DNA of 64,000 bases from contig NZ_CAOJCN010000010.1 in assembly GCF_948329515.1 (NCBI RefSeq), forward strand, positions 62,001-126,000, written 5' to 3'. The notes under the pieces are model-generated. The model had not been told where the DNA came from and ran no database searches. It was given only the letters and a program-made list of their open reading frames with translations. This document shows, piece by piece, positions 45,338 through 54,052 of this stretch. A program made the position numbers and the translations under genes. The number at the start of each line of letters is the position of its first letter. Position 1 is the stretch's first letter. This DNA comes from Cohnella rhizoplanae (lineage in GTDB: Bacteria > Bacillota > Bacilli > Paenibacillales > Paenibacillaceae).

Positions 45338-45937
45338 CTATTCCAGCAGCGCGCTGGCGTCGCTCTGCGCCGCCAGATATTCGTAGCCGTCGGTCACGAG
45401 TTCCAGCGCGCCGGTCACCGGATCGATGATCAGACCGTGGATCGGCGTGCCCGGAGGCAGGAGCGGATGGTTGCGCACGATCTCCACGCTTTTCTCCACG
45501 CTGCTCTTGACGTTCTCGAAGCCGGTCAGCCAGCGGTTGAAGTCGACGCCGGAGTTGTGCAGCATGCGGATCGTGTCCTGACGGATTCCGCGGTTCATCA
45601 TATGGCCGACGACGATCTTCGGATCGATGCCCGTCATGCCGCAGTCGTGATGGCCGATGATCATGACTTCGTCGCCCTTAAGTTCGTACAGCGCGACGAT
45701 AACGCTCCGCATGATGTTGCCGAACGGGGCCGTGATGATGGCGCCCGCGTTTTTAATGATCTTGGCGTCGCCGTTGCGGATATTGAGCGCCTTCGGCAGC
45801 AGCTCCGTAAGGCGCGTGTCCATGCAGGTGACCACGACGAGCCGTCGGTCGGGCGCGTTCGTGTTGACGTACTTTTCATAATCCTTGTTTTCTACGAACG
45901 CTTGGTTAAAGCTCAGGACTTCGTCCAACTTCCTCAT
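45338..45937 (-). CDS. Beta-class carbonic anhydrase
   Basis: This zinc enzyme interconverts carbon dioxide and bicarbonate. Zinc ligands and the catalytic dyad are in CMDTRL (C38, D40, R42) and IIGHHDCGM (H96, C99). The 199-residue length fits the small YtiB-like group. It follows the YqkB-type gene by 19 bp on the same strand, a likely two-gene operon. It is cytosolic. Confidence 0.92.
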   Translation of the reverse strand: MRKLDEVLSFNQAFVENKDYEKYVNTNAPDRRLVVVTCMDTRLTELLPKALNIRNGDAKIIKNAGAIITAPFGNIMRSVIVALYELKGDEVMIIGHHDCGMTGIDPKIVVGHMMNRGIRQDTIRMLHNSGVDFNRWLTGFENVKSSVEKSVEIVRNHPLLPPGTPIHGLIIDPVTGALELVTDGYEYLAAQSDASALLE

Positions 45938-45956
45938 GTCGATTGACTCCTATCCG

Positions 45957-46301
45957 CTAATGATGAGTGCTTGCTGAAGTTCTCAGATCTACGGCTCCCA
46001 GCCTGTTCGTATAAATCTGTCCGTCGCTGGATAGCTTGAAGCTGCGGGTCGAGGCGTCATAGGATACCCTGAGCACGTCGTCGAAGTATACCGCATGCTG
46101 GGGCTCGTACCACAGCTCGACCTGCGCGCTGTCCGCGCGCAGGTCCCCGGGCGCCGGTTCGTCGACCGCCCACAGGAACGGAACGCCGTTCACGGCGCAG
46201 CCGCATCCCTCGTTGTCCGACACCAGCTTCCAGACGCGGACCGGCGGATCGAACTTCGTCCGCAGTGCGGCCGCGGCGTCATCGCTCCACTCGATTCTCA
46301 T
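45957..46301 (-). CDS. YqkB-like Fe-S biosynthesis-domain protein
   Basis: The 114-residue protein matches the HesB/YqkB-type family by the central DNEGCGCAVNG motif with two Cys and by its length. It has no C-terminal Cys pair, so classical A-type cluster carriage is uncertain. It lies upstream of the carbonic anhydrase in one transcript. The role is inferred from family only. Confidence 0.78.
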   Translation of the reverse strand: MRIEWSDDAAAALRTKFDPPVRVWKLVSDNEGCGCAVNGVPFLWAVDEPAPGDLRADSAQVELWYEPQHAVYFDDVLRVSYDASTRSFKLSSDGQIYTNRLGAVDLRTSASTHH

Positions 46302-46414
46302 CGTTCATCGCTCCCTAGCCAGTGTTGTAAGACCGTTATGTTGATTATAGAGATCGAGGCAGGTATGATCAAGGGGTCTGCTATTCATTTGGTAGTGAAA
46401 GGGATGAAATCGGG

Positions 46415-47944
46415 ATGAGCGAAATAGCCGCCGCGAAAGAAGCTGCGATCGAACGATTCCGCGAACTGACGACCCGGATCAAGCATTACGAGGAGCTGCT
46501 CGGCGTCGTGTATTGGGATATGCGGACCGGCGCGCCGCGCAAGGGCATCTCGCAGCGCTCGGAAGCCGTCGGGACGCTGTCATCGGAGATGTTCCGCCTG
46601 TCGACCTCGGAGGAGATGGGCAAGCTGCTCGAGGAGCTGTCCGGATCGCAGACGCAGGACGGGCTGACCGACATCGACCGCAAGTTGATCAAGGAGACGC
46701 GCAAGGAATACGAGCGCAACCTGAAGATTCCGCCCAAGCTGTACCGCGAATATGTGGTGCTGACCTCCCAAGCCGAGACCGAGTGGGAAGAAGCCAAGGC
46801 GAAGAGCGACTTCAAGGGCTTCCTGCCTTATTTGAAGCAAATTATCGAATATAACCGCCGCTTCATCGAGCTGTGGGGCGTCAAGGGGACGCCGTACGAC
46901 ACGCTGCTGGACATGTACGAGCCCGGCACGACGACGGCCGACCTCGATCGTCTGTTCGGCGAGCTGCGCAAGAGACTCGTGCCGCTCGCCGAGGAGATCG
47001 CGAGCCGCGGAGACAAGCCGGATACGGCGTTCCTGCAAGGGAAGTTCGACAAGGACGCGCAGAAGCGCTTCAGCCTATATACGCTCGGTCAGATGGGCTA
47101 CGACATGGAAGCGGGCAGACTCGACGAGAGCGTGCATCCGTTCGCGACGGGTCTCAGCACCGGCGACGTGCGAATCACGACCCGGTACCTCGAAGACGAT
47201 CTGACGAGCGCGCTGTTCGGCACGATCCACGAATGCGGACACGCGCTCTACGAGCAGAACGTCGATCCCGCGCTGAACGGCACCCCGCTATGCGGCGGCA
47301 CGTCGATGGGCATCCACGAGTCGCAGTCGCGCCTGTGGGAGAACATGATCGGGCGCAGCCGCGGCTTCTGGGAACGGTATTTGCCGGAGCTGGCCAAGGC
47401 GTTCCCGGTACAGCTCGAGGGCGTGAGCGCGGAGGCATTCTACCGGGGCATCAACGTCGTCGAGCCCTCGCTCATCCGGATCGAGGCCGACGAGTTAACC
47501 TATAACATCCATATCATGATTCGCTACGAGATCGAGAAGATGCTGTTCAACGAGAATCTGGATCCGGAACGCCTCGAGGAAGTGTGGAACGCCAAGTATA
47601 AAGAAGCGCTCGGCATCGAGCCTTCGAACGCGGGCGAAGGCGTGCTCCAGGACGTCCATTGGTCGGGCGGCATGTTCGGCTACTTCCCTTCGTATTCGCT
47701 CGGCAACATGTATGCGGCGCAAATGCTCAAGACGGCGGAGCGCGAGCTGCCGACGCTGCACGAGGATATCGCGGCGGGCCGCCTGCTGCCTCTCAAGGAA
47801 TGGCTCACCGAGCGGGTGTACCGTCACGGCAAGATGCTCGAGCCGGGAGAGATTATCCAGCGGATCACCGGAGAGCCGCTGCAATCGACGTACCTCTGCG
47901 ATTATTTGGAGGAGAAATATAAAGAGATCTACCGGCTGGGATAA
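46415..47944 (+). CDS. M32 carboxypeptidase (Taq-type)
   Basis: This cytosolic metallocarboxypeptidase removes C-terminal residues from peptides. The zinc motif HECGH is at 272-276 in TIHECGHALYEQ. The conserved HESQSRLWEN and the family region RIEADELTYNIHIMIRYE are present. The 509-residue length matches the family. It is divergent from the YqkB gene and ends at a hairpin. Confidence 0.95.
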   Translation: MSEIAAAKEAAIERFRELTTRIKHYEELLGVVYWDMRTGAPRKGISQRSEAVGTLSSEMFRLSTSEEMGKLLEELSGSQTQDGLTDIDRKLIKETRKEYERNLKIPPKLYREYVVLTSQAETEWEEAKAKSDFKGFLPYLKQIIEYNRRFIELWGVKGTPYDTLLDMYEPGTTTADLDRLFGELRKRLVPLAEEIASRGDKPDTAFLQGKFDKDAQKRFSLYTLGQMGYDMEAGRLDESVHPFATGLSTGDVRITTRYLEDDLTSALFGTIHECGHALYEQNVDPALNGTPLCGGTSMGIHESQSRLWENMIGRSRGFWERYLPELAKAFPVQLEGVSAEAFYRGINVVEPSLIRIEADELTYNIHIMIRYEIEKMLFNENLDPERLEEVWNAKYKEALGIEPSNAGEGVLQDVHWSGGMFGYFPSYSLGNMYAAQMLKTAERELPTLHEDIAAGRLLPLKEWLTERVYRHGKMLEPGEIIQRITGEPLQSTYLCDYLEEKYKEIYRLG

Positions 47945-47964
47945 CTTCGGAATGAAGCGGTAAA

Positions 47965-48001
47965 GGGATGGGCGGGACTGGTTTCCTGCGCATCCCATTT
48001 T
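47965..48001 (+). terminator. Terminator after the M32 carboxypeptidase gene
   Basis: GGGATG and CATCCC with an inner GCG-CGC pair are followed by ATTTTG. Confidence 0.65.
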
Positions 48002-48014
48002 GCGTTACGGATGA

Positions 48015-48908
48015 CTACAGGTTGGAAGACAAGGTTTTTCTGCGATATTCGGCGGGCGGAATGCCGTATCGATCGGCGAAGACGCGGGTGAAGTAGTGGA
48101 CGGAATGATACCCGGTGAGATCTGCGATCTCCTTCACGCTGCAGAGCGTCGTTTTGAGCAAGCCCTCCGCTTCGTGCATGCGTATCCGAGTGACGTAATC
48201 CACCAACGATTGCCCGAGCTCCTCCTTGAAGATGCGGGACAAGTGCCTGGCGGATACGTTCAAGTAGGCGGCGACTTCCTCCAAGCGCAGCGGACTGGAC
48301 AGGTTGTCGCGGATATACCGTTTCGCCAGCTGCACCAGATGGGAGCGGGAACGGGAGAACGACTTGGGCTTTGACGCAGACGATCCGTCATGTCGTCCGA
48401 ACGTGGCGGGGAAGGACCGGAGAAGCAGGTTGCACAAGCCGTTCGTTTGCGGTCCGTCGTCCGCGGGCTGCAGGAGAACATGCCGGTAGAGCGCGCGCCA
48501 GAGAAGAGCGGTCACCCTTTCCTGACCGGCAACGACCGGAGAGGGACAGCCGAGCAGATCCGCCTCATAACGCCGCGTCTCCGGGGAAGAATCGGCGGCG
48601 ATGACTTCGAACGCGACAAAAAACAGCTTTAACCCGGTCCGGCTGCGAATCTGATGCCAATGACCGGGCAGCGAAGCAAAAAGGGAGCCGCATTCCAGCT
48701 TATAGGTCACTTCGTCGTCCTCATATTCGCCTTCTCCGTCCAGCACATAACAAACCTCATAGAAGGAATGACGATGAACGGGATTGTCGTAATGCTTCCA
48801 CGCTAGTCCCCAGTTATAAATTAGAAATTCTACGCCGTCCACGCCGCCGCATTGTCTATGGTTATCATTGAGCGTACGGGTCACGAAGAGGAAGCTCTCC
48901 TCAGTCAT
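48015..48908 (-). CDS. AraC-family regulator with cupin sensing domain
   Basis: This sugar-locus regulator has an N-terminal cupin-like domain (about residues 35-100: HRHSFYEVCYVLDGEGEYEDDE). Two AraC helix-turn-helix units lie at the C-terminus (about 195-290: LEEVAAYLNVSARHLSRIFKEELG and VKEIADLTGYHSVHYFTRVFADRYG). The start at 48906-48908 follows AAGGGG and skips ten upstream codons, giving 297 residues. It is divergent from the dioxygenase gene, and the direct repeats between them are its likely target. Confidence 0.92.
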   Translation of the reverse strand: MTEESFLFVTRTLNDNHRQCGGVDGVEFLIYNWGLAWKHYDNPVHRHSFYEVCYVLDGEGEYEDDEVTYKLECGSLFASLPGHWHQIRSRTGLKLFFVAFEVIAADSSPETRRYEADLLGCPSPVVAGQERVTALLWRALYRHVLLQPADDGPQTNGLCNLLLRSFPATFGRHDGSSASKPKSFSRSRSHLVQLAKRYIRDNLSSPLRLEEVAAYLNVSARHLSRIFKEELGQSLVDYVTRIRMHEAEGLLKTTLCSVKEIADLTGYHSVHYFTRVFADRYGIPPAEYRRKTLSSNL

Positions 48909-48933
48909 CGAAATTTCCCCTTTGGCGCGTTTG

Positions 48934-48987
48934 TGCAAATGAAGGTCCGGCTTCTACAAATACAGCGGATCCCCATTCCCTTATACT
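48934..48987 (+). promoter_or_regulatory. Promoter of the dioxygenase gene with AraC-type direct repeats
   Basis: TGCAAATGAAGG (48934-48945) and TACAAATACAGC (48955-48966) repeat with a 21-base offset, 8 of 12 positions equal. The -10 TATACT is at 48982-48987. The second repeat overlaps the poor -35, as in AraC-activated promoters. Confidence 0.5.
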
Positions 48988-48994
48988 GATCGTG

Positions 48995-49009
48995 ATTGAA
49001 GCGGTTTCA
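48995..49009 (+). promoter_or_regulatory. cre-like site at the dioxygenase transcription start
   Basis: ATTGAAGCGGTTTCA matches WTGNAANCGNWNNCW with one mismatch. It lies at the expected +1, where CcpA would repress. Confidence 0.4.
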
Positions 49010-49027
49010 GTACAGGAGGGCTTAAAC

Positions 49028-49810
49028 ATGGATAAAATGATTAAAGCAGAGGATGTACGATTTTACAAGGAAAACGGGTACTTACTCGTCCGCGGTCTTT
49101 TCTCGGCAGAGGAAGTGGAGGAGATGAGAAATGCCGTCTCGGGCATCATCGAACGCGCCGCGAACACGAAGTTCGACGGCAATGCGACCTGGCAGGGGGA
49201 CTATCTGCCGCCTGAGGAATTAAAGAAACTCGTGCTTAAAGGCTTCCATGACGTCCATTATCATGACGCTTCGTTTACACGCGCCGCCGTGCATCCGAAT
49301 ATGGCAGCCGTTCTCTCGCAGCTGATCGGCCCCAACGTTCAGCTTCATCACAGCAAGATGCTGGTCAAGCCGCCCGAGAAGGGAGCCGCCTTCCCGCTGC
49401 ATCAGGACACGCCTTATTTTCCGCATGCCGACCATACCATGCTCGCAGCTAGCGTCCATCTGGACGATTCTGATATGGAGAACGGATGTCTGTGCGTAAT
49501 CCCGGGCTCCCACAAGCAGGGGCTGCTCCCGCATGTCGGCCGATATTACCTGGACCACCGGGAATATCCGCTGTCCGCGGCGACGCCTTGCCCGGCTTCG
49601 GCCGGGGACGTCCTGTTTTTTAATTATTTGACGATACACGGCTCCGACGTCAATCGCAGCCCGCGCAACCGTCGCAACGTACTGTTCCAGTATCGCGATC
49701 CGACCGATCTGCCGACCGAGGATGTCCATGTGAACTGGGGGCAGGGGCTGATGGTGTGCGGGGAGAATCCGATTTATAAGGCTTACCAGCCCGAGTACCA
49801 CTTGAAATAA
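49028..49810 (+). CDS. Phytanoyl-CoA dioxygenase (PhyH) family protein
   Basis: This Fe(II)/2-oxoglutarate-dependent oxygenase-fold protein has 260 residues. The iron ligands are visible as H125-x-D127 in PLHQDTPYF and H204 in LTIHGSDVNRSP. The nearby arginines (RNRR, 213-216) would bind 2-oxoglutarate. The set is complete, so an active hydroxylase is likely. AGGAGGG seven bases before ATG 49028 fixes the start. The substrate is unknown; its place beside mannosidases suggests a sugar or glycolipid part, which is inference. Confidence 0.88.
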   Translation: MDKMIKAEDVRFYKENGYLLVRGLFSAEEVEEMRNAVSGIIERAANTKFDGNATWQGDYLPPEELKKLVLKGFHDVHYHDASFTRAAVHPNMAAVLSQLIGPNVQLHHSKMLVKPPEKGAAFPLHQDTPYFPHADHTMLAASVHLDDSDMENGCLCVIPGSHKQGLLPHVGRYYLDHREYPLSAATPCPASAGDVLFFNYLTIHGSDVNRSPRNRRNVLFQYRDPTDLPTEDVHVNWGQGLMVCGENPIYKAYQPEYHLK

Positions 49811-49864
49811 GGCGTCGAACTGTTATGTTGCGTAACCTAGTTGTCGGAGGAGATCATGGATGCT

Positions 49865-49897
49865 TTGGCTTAATGATATGTCATTTGCTATAATGAC
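49865..49897 (+). promoter_or_regulatory. GntR-type regulator promoter with overlapping inverted repeat
   Basis: TTGGCT (49865-49870) and TATAAT (49889-49894) are 18 bases apart with an extended TGC before the -10. The inverted repeat GTCATT-N6-AATGAC (49880-49897) covers the -10 and may be an autorepression site. Confidence 0.6.
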
Positions 49898-49926
49898 TGC
49901 AACGACAACGAAGGGCACGGGATCAT

Positions 49927-51096
49927 ATGACGCAGGAAGCGCCGTTATATCGAAAAATTATCTCGTTTTTTCTAAAGGAAATCGCTGAGGTGCGGCTAAG
50001 GGCCGGGGACAGGCTGCCCACAGAGCTTGAGATTGCCGAACAGTTTGGCGTCAGCCGGATAACGGTCATTAGGGCGATGAGGGAGCTTGAACATCAGAAG
50101 CTACTGTATCGCGTAAAAGGCAAGGGTACCTTCGTTCGCGAGGATCTGGACAGCCGTAACGATGCGTCTGTGCGGCATGAAGCGATGGCGGAATCGGGGA
50201 GTGAGCCGTACGACAGGGAATCCTTTGGCAGATCGTCTATACCGCTGATCTCTGTTATTATGAGTGATTCCGAGCATTCAGGGCAGGAGATTCTGCTCGG
50301 TATCGAGCATGCGGCCCGCAAGCACGGCTATTACGTAAGCTTCCACAACGCGATGCTGGACCCGCGTTTGGAGCGGAGCTTACTGGAGAAGCTTGCCCAA
50401 GACGCACGCGGGATCATTGTGTATCCCTGTGCAGGCTTGAATAATATCGACGTGTTCAGTGGGATGACCATTCGGCGCTTCCCCTATGTCGTCATCGATC
50501 ATCCGCTGGAAGGGATCGAGGCGCCGCTGTTCTCGCCGGACAATGAACGAGGCAGTTACGAAATGACTCGGCATTTAATTCGACTGGGTCATGAACGGAT
50601 CGCCTTCATCGCGCCGGGTCTATATCTGCATCCGTCCTTGCGCCAGCGCTACAAGGGATACTGCCGCGCGCTGATCGAAGCGGGTATTCCCGTACGCCCT
50701 GAATGGATCGAGTCTGAGGACTGGCACCCCGACGTTACGCCGGGAGATCTTCAGCGGGAGACGGCCGCACTGCTGAAGCGGTGGCTGGACGGCAGCTTTC
50801 GGCCAACGGCGCTGCTGGCAGGCAACGACATTTTGGCCATTCATCTGATCAAGTCGGCTCAGCTGGCAGGAATCGTCGTCCCCGAGGAGCTGTCCGTAGC
50901 GGGCTTCGACAATCTCGCCATGACCGAGTATCTGGAGGTGCCGCTGACTACGGTGAGCCAGCCCTTCTACGAGATGGGAAAATACGCCGCAGATTCGTTG
51001 ATCCGGTTCATTCGCGACGGTGCGCCGATTGAAGGCAAGCTGCTGGAGACGGGGCTGGTCATTCGCGCTTCAACCTCGGTTCCCCCTGAACGCTAA
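49927..51096 (+). CDS. GntR-type winged-helix/LacI-type sugar-binding regulator (AraR-like layout)
   Basis: The protein joins a GntR winged helix (about residues 6-72: LYRKIISFFLKEIAEVRLRA, SRITVIRAMRELEHQKLL, GKGTFV) to a periplasmic-binding-protein-type sensor domain. The sensor covers about 105-385 (PLISVIMSD, ending STSVPPE). This is the AraR-like combination of a repressor that responds to a sugar. It lies just before the mannosidase operon and probably controls it. The length of 389 residues is typical. Confidence 0.93.
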   Translation: MTQEAPLYRKIISFFLKEIAEVRLRAGDRLPTELEIAEQFGVSRITVIRAMRELEHQKLLYRVKGKGTFVREDLDSRNDASVRHEAMAESGSEPYDRESFGRSSIPLISVIMSDSEHSGQEILLGIEHAARKHGYYVSFHNAMLDPRLERSLLEKLAQDARGIIVYPCAGLNNIDVFSGMTIRRFPYVVIDHPLEGIEAPLFSPDNERGSYEMTRHLIRLGHERIAFIAPGLYLHPSLRQRYKGYCRALIEAGIPVRPEWIESEDWHPDVTPGDLQRETAALLKRWLDGSFRPTALLAGNDILAIHLIKSAQLAGIVVPEELSVAGFDNLAMTEYLEVPLTTVSQPFYEMGKYAADSLIRFIRDGAPIEGKLLETGLVIRASTSVPPER

Positions 51097-51119
51097 CTTT
51101 ATCAAGCTTGCGACTGTTT

Positions 51120-51150
51120 AACGCCTTGCCTCCGGCAAGGCGTTTTTTCT
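51120..51150 (+). terminator. Terminator after the GntR-type regulator gene
   Basis: AACGCCTTGCC and GGCAAGGCGTT flank TCC and are followed by TTTT. Confidence 0.9.
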
Positions 51151-51175
51151 GCGTACGCTCAATCGCAATAATTTT

Positions 51176-51229
51176 CAATATTAATATGATATAACATATA
51201 TTGTGACTTAGAAATCTTTCGCTTATAAT
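51176..51229 (+). promoter_or_regulatory. Mannosidase operon promoter and AT-rich operator candidate
   Basis: TTGTGA (51201-51206) and TATAAT (51224-51229) are 17 bases apart. Upstream, ATATG-N6-CATAT within 51176-51203 forms an imperfect inverted repeat, and ATAAT-N5-ATTAT (51226-51240) lies over the start region. Confidence 0.6.
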
Positions 51230-51265
51230 GATATATTATTTGATCTTTAACAGGAGGCAAAAGAA

Positions 51266-54052
51266 TTGAAAGAGATCGCCCCAAAAATAAAAAAAATGTA
51301 TATTCTGTCCCATACGCACTGGGATCGGGAGTGGTACCAGGACTTCCAGGGCTTCCGCCTCCGACTGGTACATATGATAGACGAGCTCATCGAACATATG
51401 GAACGGGATGATCAGTACCGCTACTTCATGCTGGATGGACAGACCATCATGCTTGACGATTATGTACGCATCCGTCCGGAGCGCAAGGCCCGGCTCGAGC
51501 GGCTCATTGGGGAAGGACGAATCCAGGTCGGCCCCTGGTATGTCATGCCGGACGAATTCCTCGTCAGCGGCGAGTCGCTGATCCGGAATCTGCTGAAGGG
51601 CGTTCGGGAATGCCGCAAGTGGGGGGCAGAGCCTATCCGCTCCGGCTATGTGACCGATATCTTCGGTCATAACAGTCAATTTCCGCAGCTGCTTCAAGGA
51701 TTCGGAATCGATCATGCGATGTTGTTCAGAGGATTTCATGGCGACGGCGATCCATCAGAGCTGTGGTGGGAAGGCGCGGACGGCAGCCGTGTGCTGGGAC
51801 TGAAGCTGGATGAGGACCGGTCTTACAGCGACTTTTACTTTGCCGTACGTTGGCCGTTCTTCGAGCGGGATGACGATTACGCCAGCCATACGGAGGAGCT
51901 GGCCCAGCGCGCGAACCGGCTTCTGGCGTTTAAAAATGAACGCGCTACCACCGATATTGCGATCGGAATGGACGGGGTGGACCATGTCGAGATCGAGCCG
52001 CAGCTGGCCTGGCTGCTCCGCACGTTGACCGAAGGTACGGGCGTCAAGTTCGTCCATGCCACGATCGAGCAATATGTCGCGGATCTCATGCCTAAGATCA
52101 AAGACCTGAAGGTACACAAGGGCGAGCAGCGTGCGCTCGGCTTCAGCGGCATCAACAATTGGGTGCCGGAAAATGTGCTGTCTTCGCGTGTCCATCTGAA
52201 GCAACACAACCAGCATGGCGAGAATCTGCTGGAGAAATGGGCAGAGCCGCTCGGCGTTCTGACGGCTGCACTCGGCAAGCCATACCCGTCGGGCTTCCTG
52301 TCCGAAGCCTGGACGCATCTGCTGCAGAACCATCCGCACGATTCGATCTGCGGCTGCTCGATCGATCAAGTCCATCGGGATATGCTCTACCGGTTCGATC
52401 AGGCCAGGTCGATCGGCGACGCACTCGTAAAGGAGAGCGTGCAGTATATCGTCCATCATCTGGATGAAGTCCGGGTTGGCGGCAAGCAGGTATTGGCGGT
52501 CTTCAATATGTCGCAGAGCGCGGTAGACGGCATTGTGGAGGTCGACGTTTTGCTGCCGGCCGGCTCGGACGCTTCGCTAAGGATGGCTGGCCATAATCTG
52601 CAGGGCACTTCCTTCAGAATATTAGACGGGGACCGGCGCGAGATCGCCTATCAAGTGCTGTCGGTGCAGCGCGAACATACGGAAATGTACCGGCCTTATC
52701 GCGAGCTGCCACGGGGCAGGATCAGCGATGTATACAAACTGGCGCTGCATGCGAAGGTGCCGCCGTTCGGCTACTCGGCCTACACGGTCGAGCCCTTCGA
52801 GCTCGATTGGCACGGACCGCTTGAATTCAGCGCGCCGAAGCTCATCGCTCCCGTTCGCTTACCGGGCACCCAGCAGATTCGTGCCCGTACATGGGACAGC
52901 GGGCGGATTCGGGTGGAGGTGCAAGCTGACGGCACGCTGGACGTCACCGACGCTGAGACCGGCCATACGTTCCGCGGGCTGCTGCGCTTCGAGGACGAAG
53001 GAGACATCGGCGATGGCTGGACGCACATGGCGCCGATCGGCAATGAGCGCTTCACCTCAGCCGGCTCGCCGGCTCACCTGTCCGTCGTGTACGACGGACC
53101 GTATGCCACCTGCCTGCGAATCCGGTCCTGCATGCGTCTGCCGCAAGGTATCGATGGGTCGGGAACACGGCGCAGCGAGGAATGGACGGACTATCCGGTC
53201 ACGACGTATGTAACGCTTCTGCGCGGAGATCCGAAGGTGTATTGCCGGACAGTCATCGACAATACCGTGCGCGACCACCGGTTCGGGGTCTGGTTCCCTA
53301 CGGGGCTCGATACGGAGCGTTATGCGGCCAGCACGCCGTTCGATCTGGTAAAGCGCCCGTTCCGCCAGCCGGACCGCTCCGGCTATCTGCGCAAGCCCTA
53401 TGAAGCCTTTCCGCACAACGGCATCTTGGCAGCGAACGATGGAAGGGTAGGGCTCGCGATTTACAGTAAAGGGCTCTATGAGGTATGCCTGCGGGGGGAC
53501 GAGGACCGCGCGCTCGGACTGACCCTCTTCCGGAGTACGGCCAAGGAGGTCGGCACCGATCCCGGCGACGGCGGGCAACTGCTGAGGACGATGACATTCG
53601 AGTATGCGATCGAGCCCGGCCGCGTGGATGAAGAATATGAGAGCCGGCTCTGGCAGTCGCATCAGCGTTATGTATCCGGCATCCGGACCGGGGAACGACC
53701 GGCGGGCCGCGTATGGAAAGAATCGCCTTACCGCAGGGAGGCGAATCTGCCGTTCGCAGCCTCCTTTATCGGCATCGAAGGGTCCGGTCTGCAGATCAGC
53801 GCAGTCAAGGCCGCCGAAGAGGGGGAGGACCGCTGGATCGTGCGGATTTTCAATACGACCGATCGGGAAGCGAACGGCCGGTTGATCTGCCGTCGAGAGC
53901 TGACTGAAGCTTACCTTGTCAACCTGAACGAGGAACCGCTTCAGGTGCTTGAGACGATCCGAGGCGAAGTGGCCGTCACAGCGGGTCCCAGGCAGATCGT
54001 CACGATCGGCTTCACTTGGAAAAAAGACATCGATACGGAGGCCCTGATATGA
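51266..54052 (+). CDS. Alpha-mannosidase, glycoside hydrolase family 38 (first of two)
   Basis: This retaining alpha-mannosidase removes alpha-linked mannose from oligosaccharides. The GH38 zinc motif HTHWDREW is at residues 16-23. The nucleophile is D131 in GYVTDIFGHNSQFPQ, and the downstream NHPHDSICGCSIDQVH is the second conserved block. The 928 residues, without signal peptide, indicate a cytosolic enzyme acting on imported glycan. TTG 51266 is the start, after CAGGAGG at eight-base spacing. Its stop overlaps the second mannosidase start as ATGA, which couples the two. Confidence 0.94.
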   Translation: MKEIAPKIKKMYILSHTHWDREWYQDFQGFRLRLVHMIDELIEHMERDDQYRYFMLDGQTIMLDDYVRIRPERKARLERLIGEGRIQVGPWYVMPDEFLVSGESLIRNLLKGVRECRKWGAEPIRSGYVTDIFGHNSQFPQLLQGFGIDHAMLFRGFHGDGDPSELWWEGADGSRVLGLKLDEDRSYSDFYFAVRWPFFERDDDYASHTEELAQRANRLLAFKNERATTDIAIGMDGVDHVEIEPQLAWLLRTLTEGTGVKFVHATIEQYVADLMPKIKDLKVHKGEQRALGFSGINNWVPENVLSSRVHLKQHNQHGENLLEKWAEPLGVLTAALGKPYPSGFLSEAWTHLLQNHPHDSICGCSIDQVHRDMLYRFDQARSIGDALVKESVQYIVHHLDEVRVGGKQVLAVFNMSQSAVDGIVEVDVLLPAGSDASLRMAGHNLQGTSFRILDGDRREIAYQVLSVQREHTEMYRPYRELPRGRISDVYKLALHAKVPPFGYSAYTVEPFELDWHGPLEFSAPKLIAPVRLPGTQQIRARTWDSGRIRVEVQADGTLDVTDAETGHTFRGLLRFEDEGDIGDGWTHMAPIGNERFTSAGSPAHLSVVYDGPYATCLRIRSCMRLPQGIDGSGTRRSEEWTDYPVTTYVTLLRGDPKVYCRTVIDNTVRDHRFGVWFPTGLDTERYAASTPFDLVKRPFRQPDRSGYLRKPYEAFPHNGILAANDGRVGLAIYSKGLYEVCLRGDEDRALGLTLFRSTAKEVGTDPGDGGQLLRTMTFEYAIEPGRVDEEYESRLWQSHQRYVSGIRTGERPAGRVWKESPYRREANLPFAASFIGIEGSGLQISAVKAAEEGEDRWIVRIFNTTDREANGRLICRRELTEAYLVNLNEEPLQVLETIRGEVAVTAGPRQIVTIGFTWKKDIDTEALI

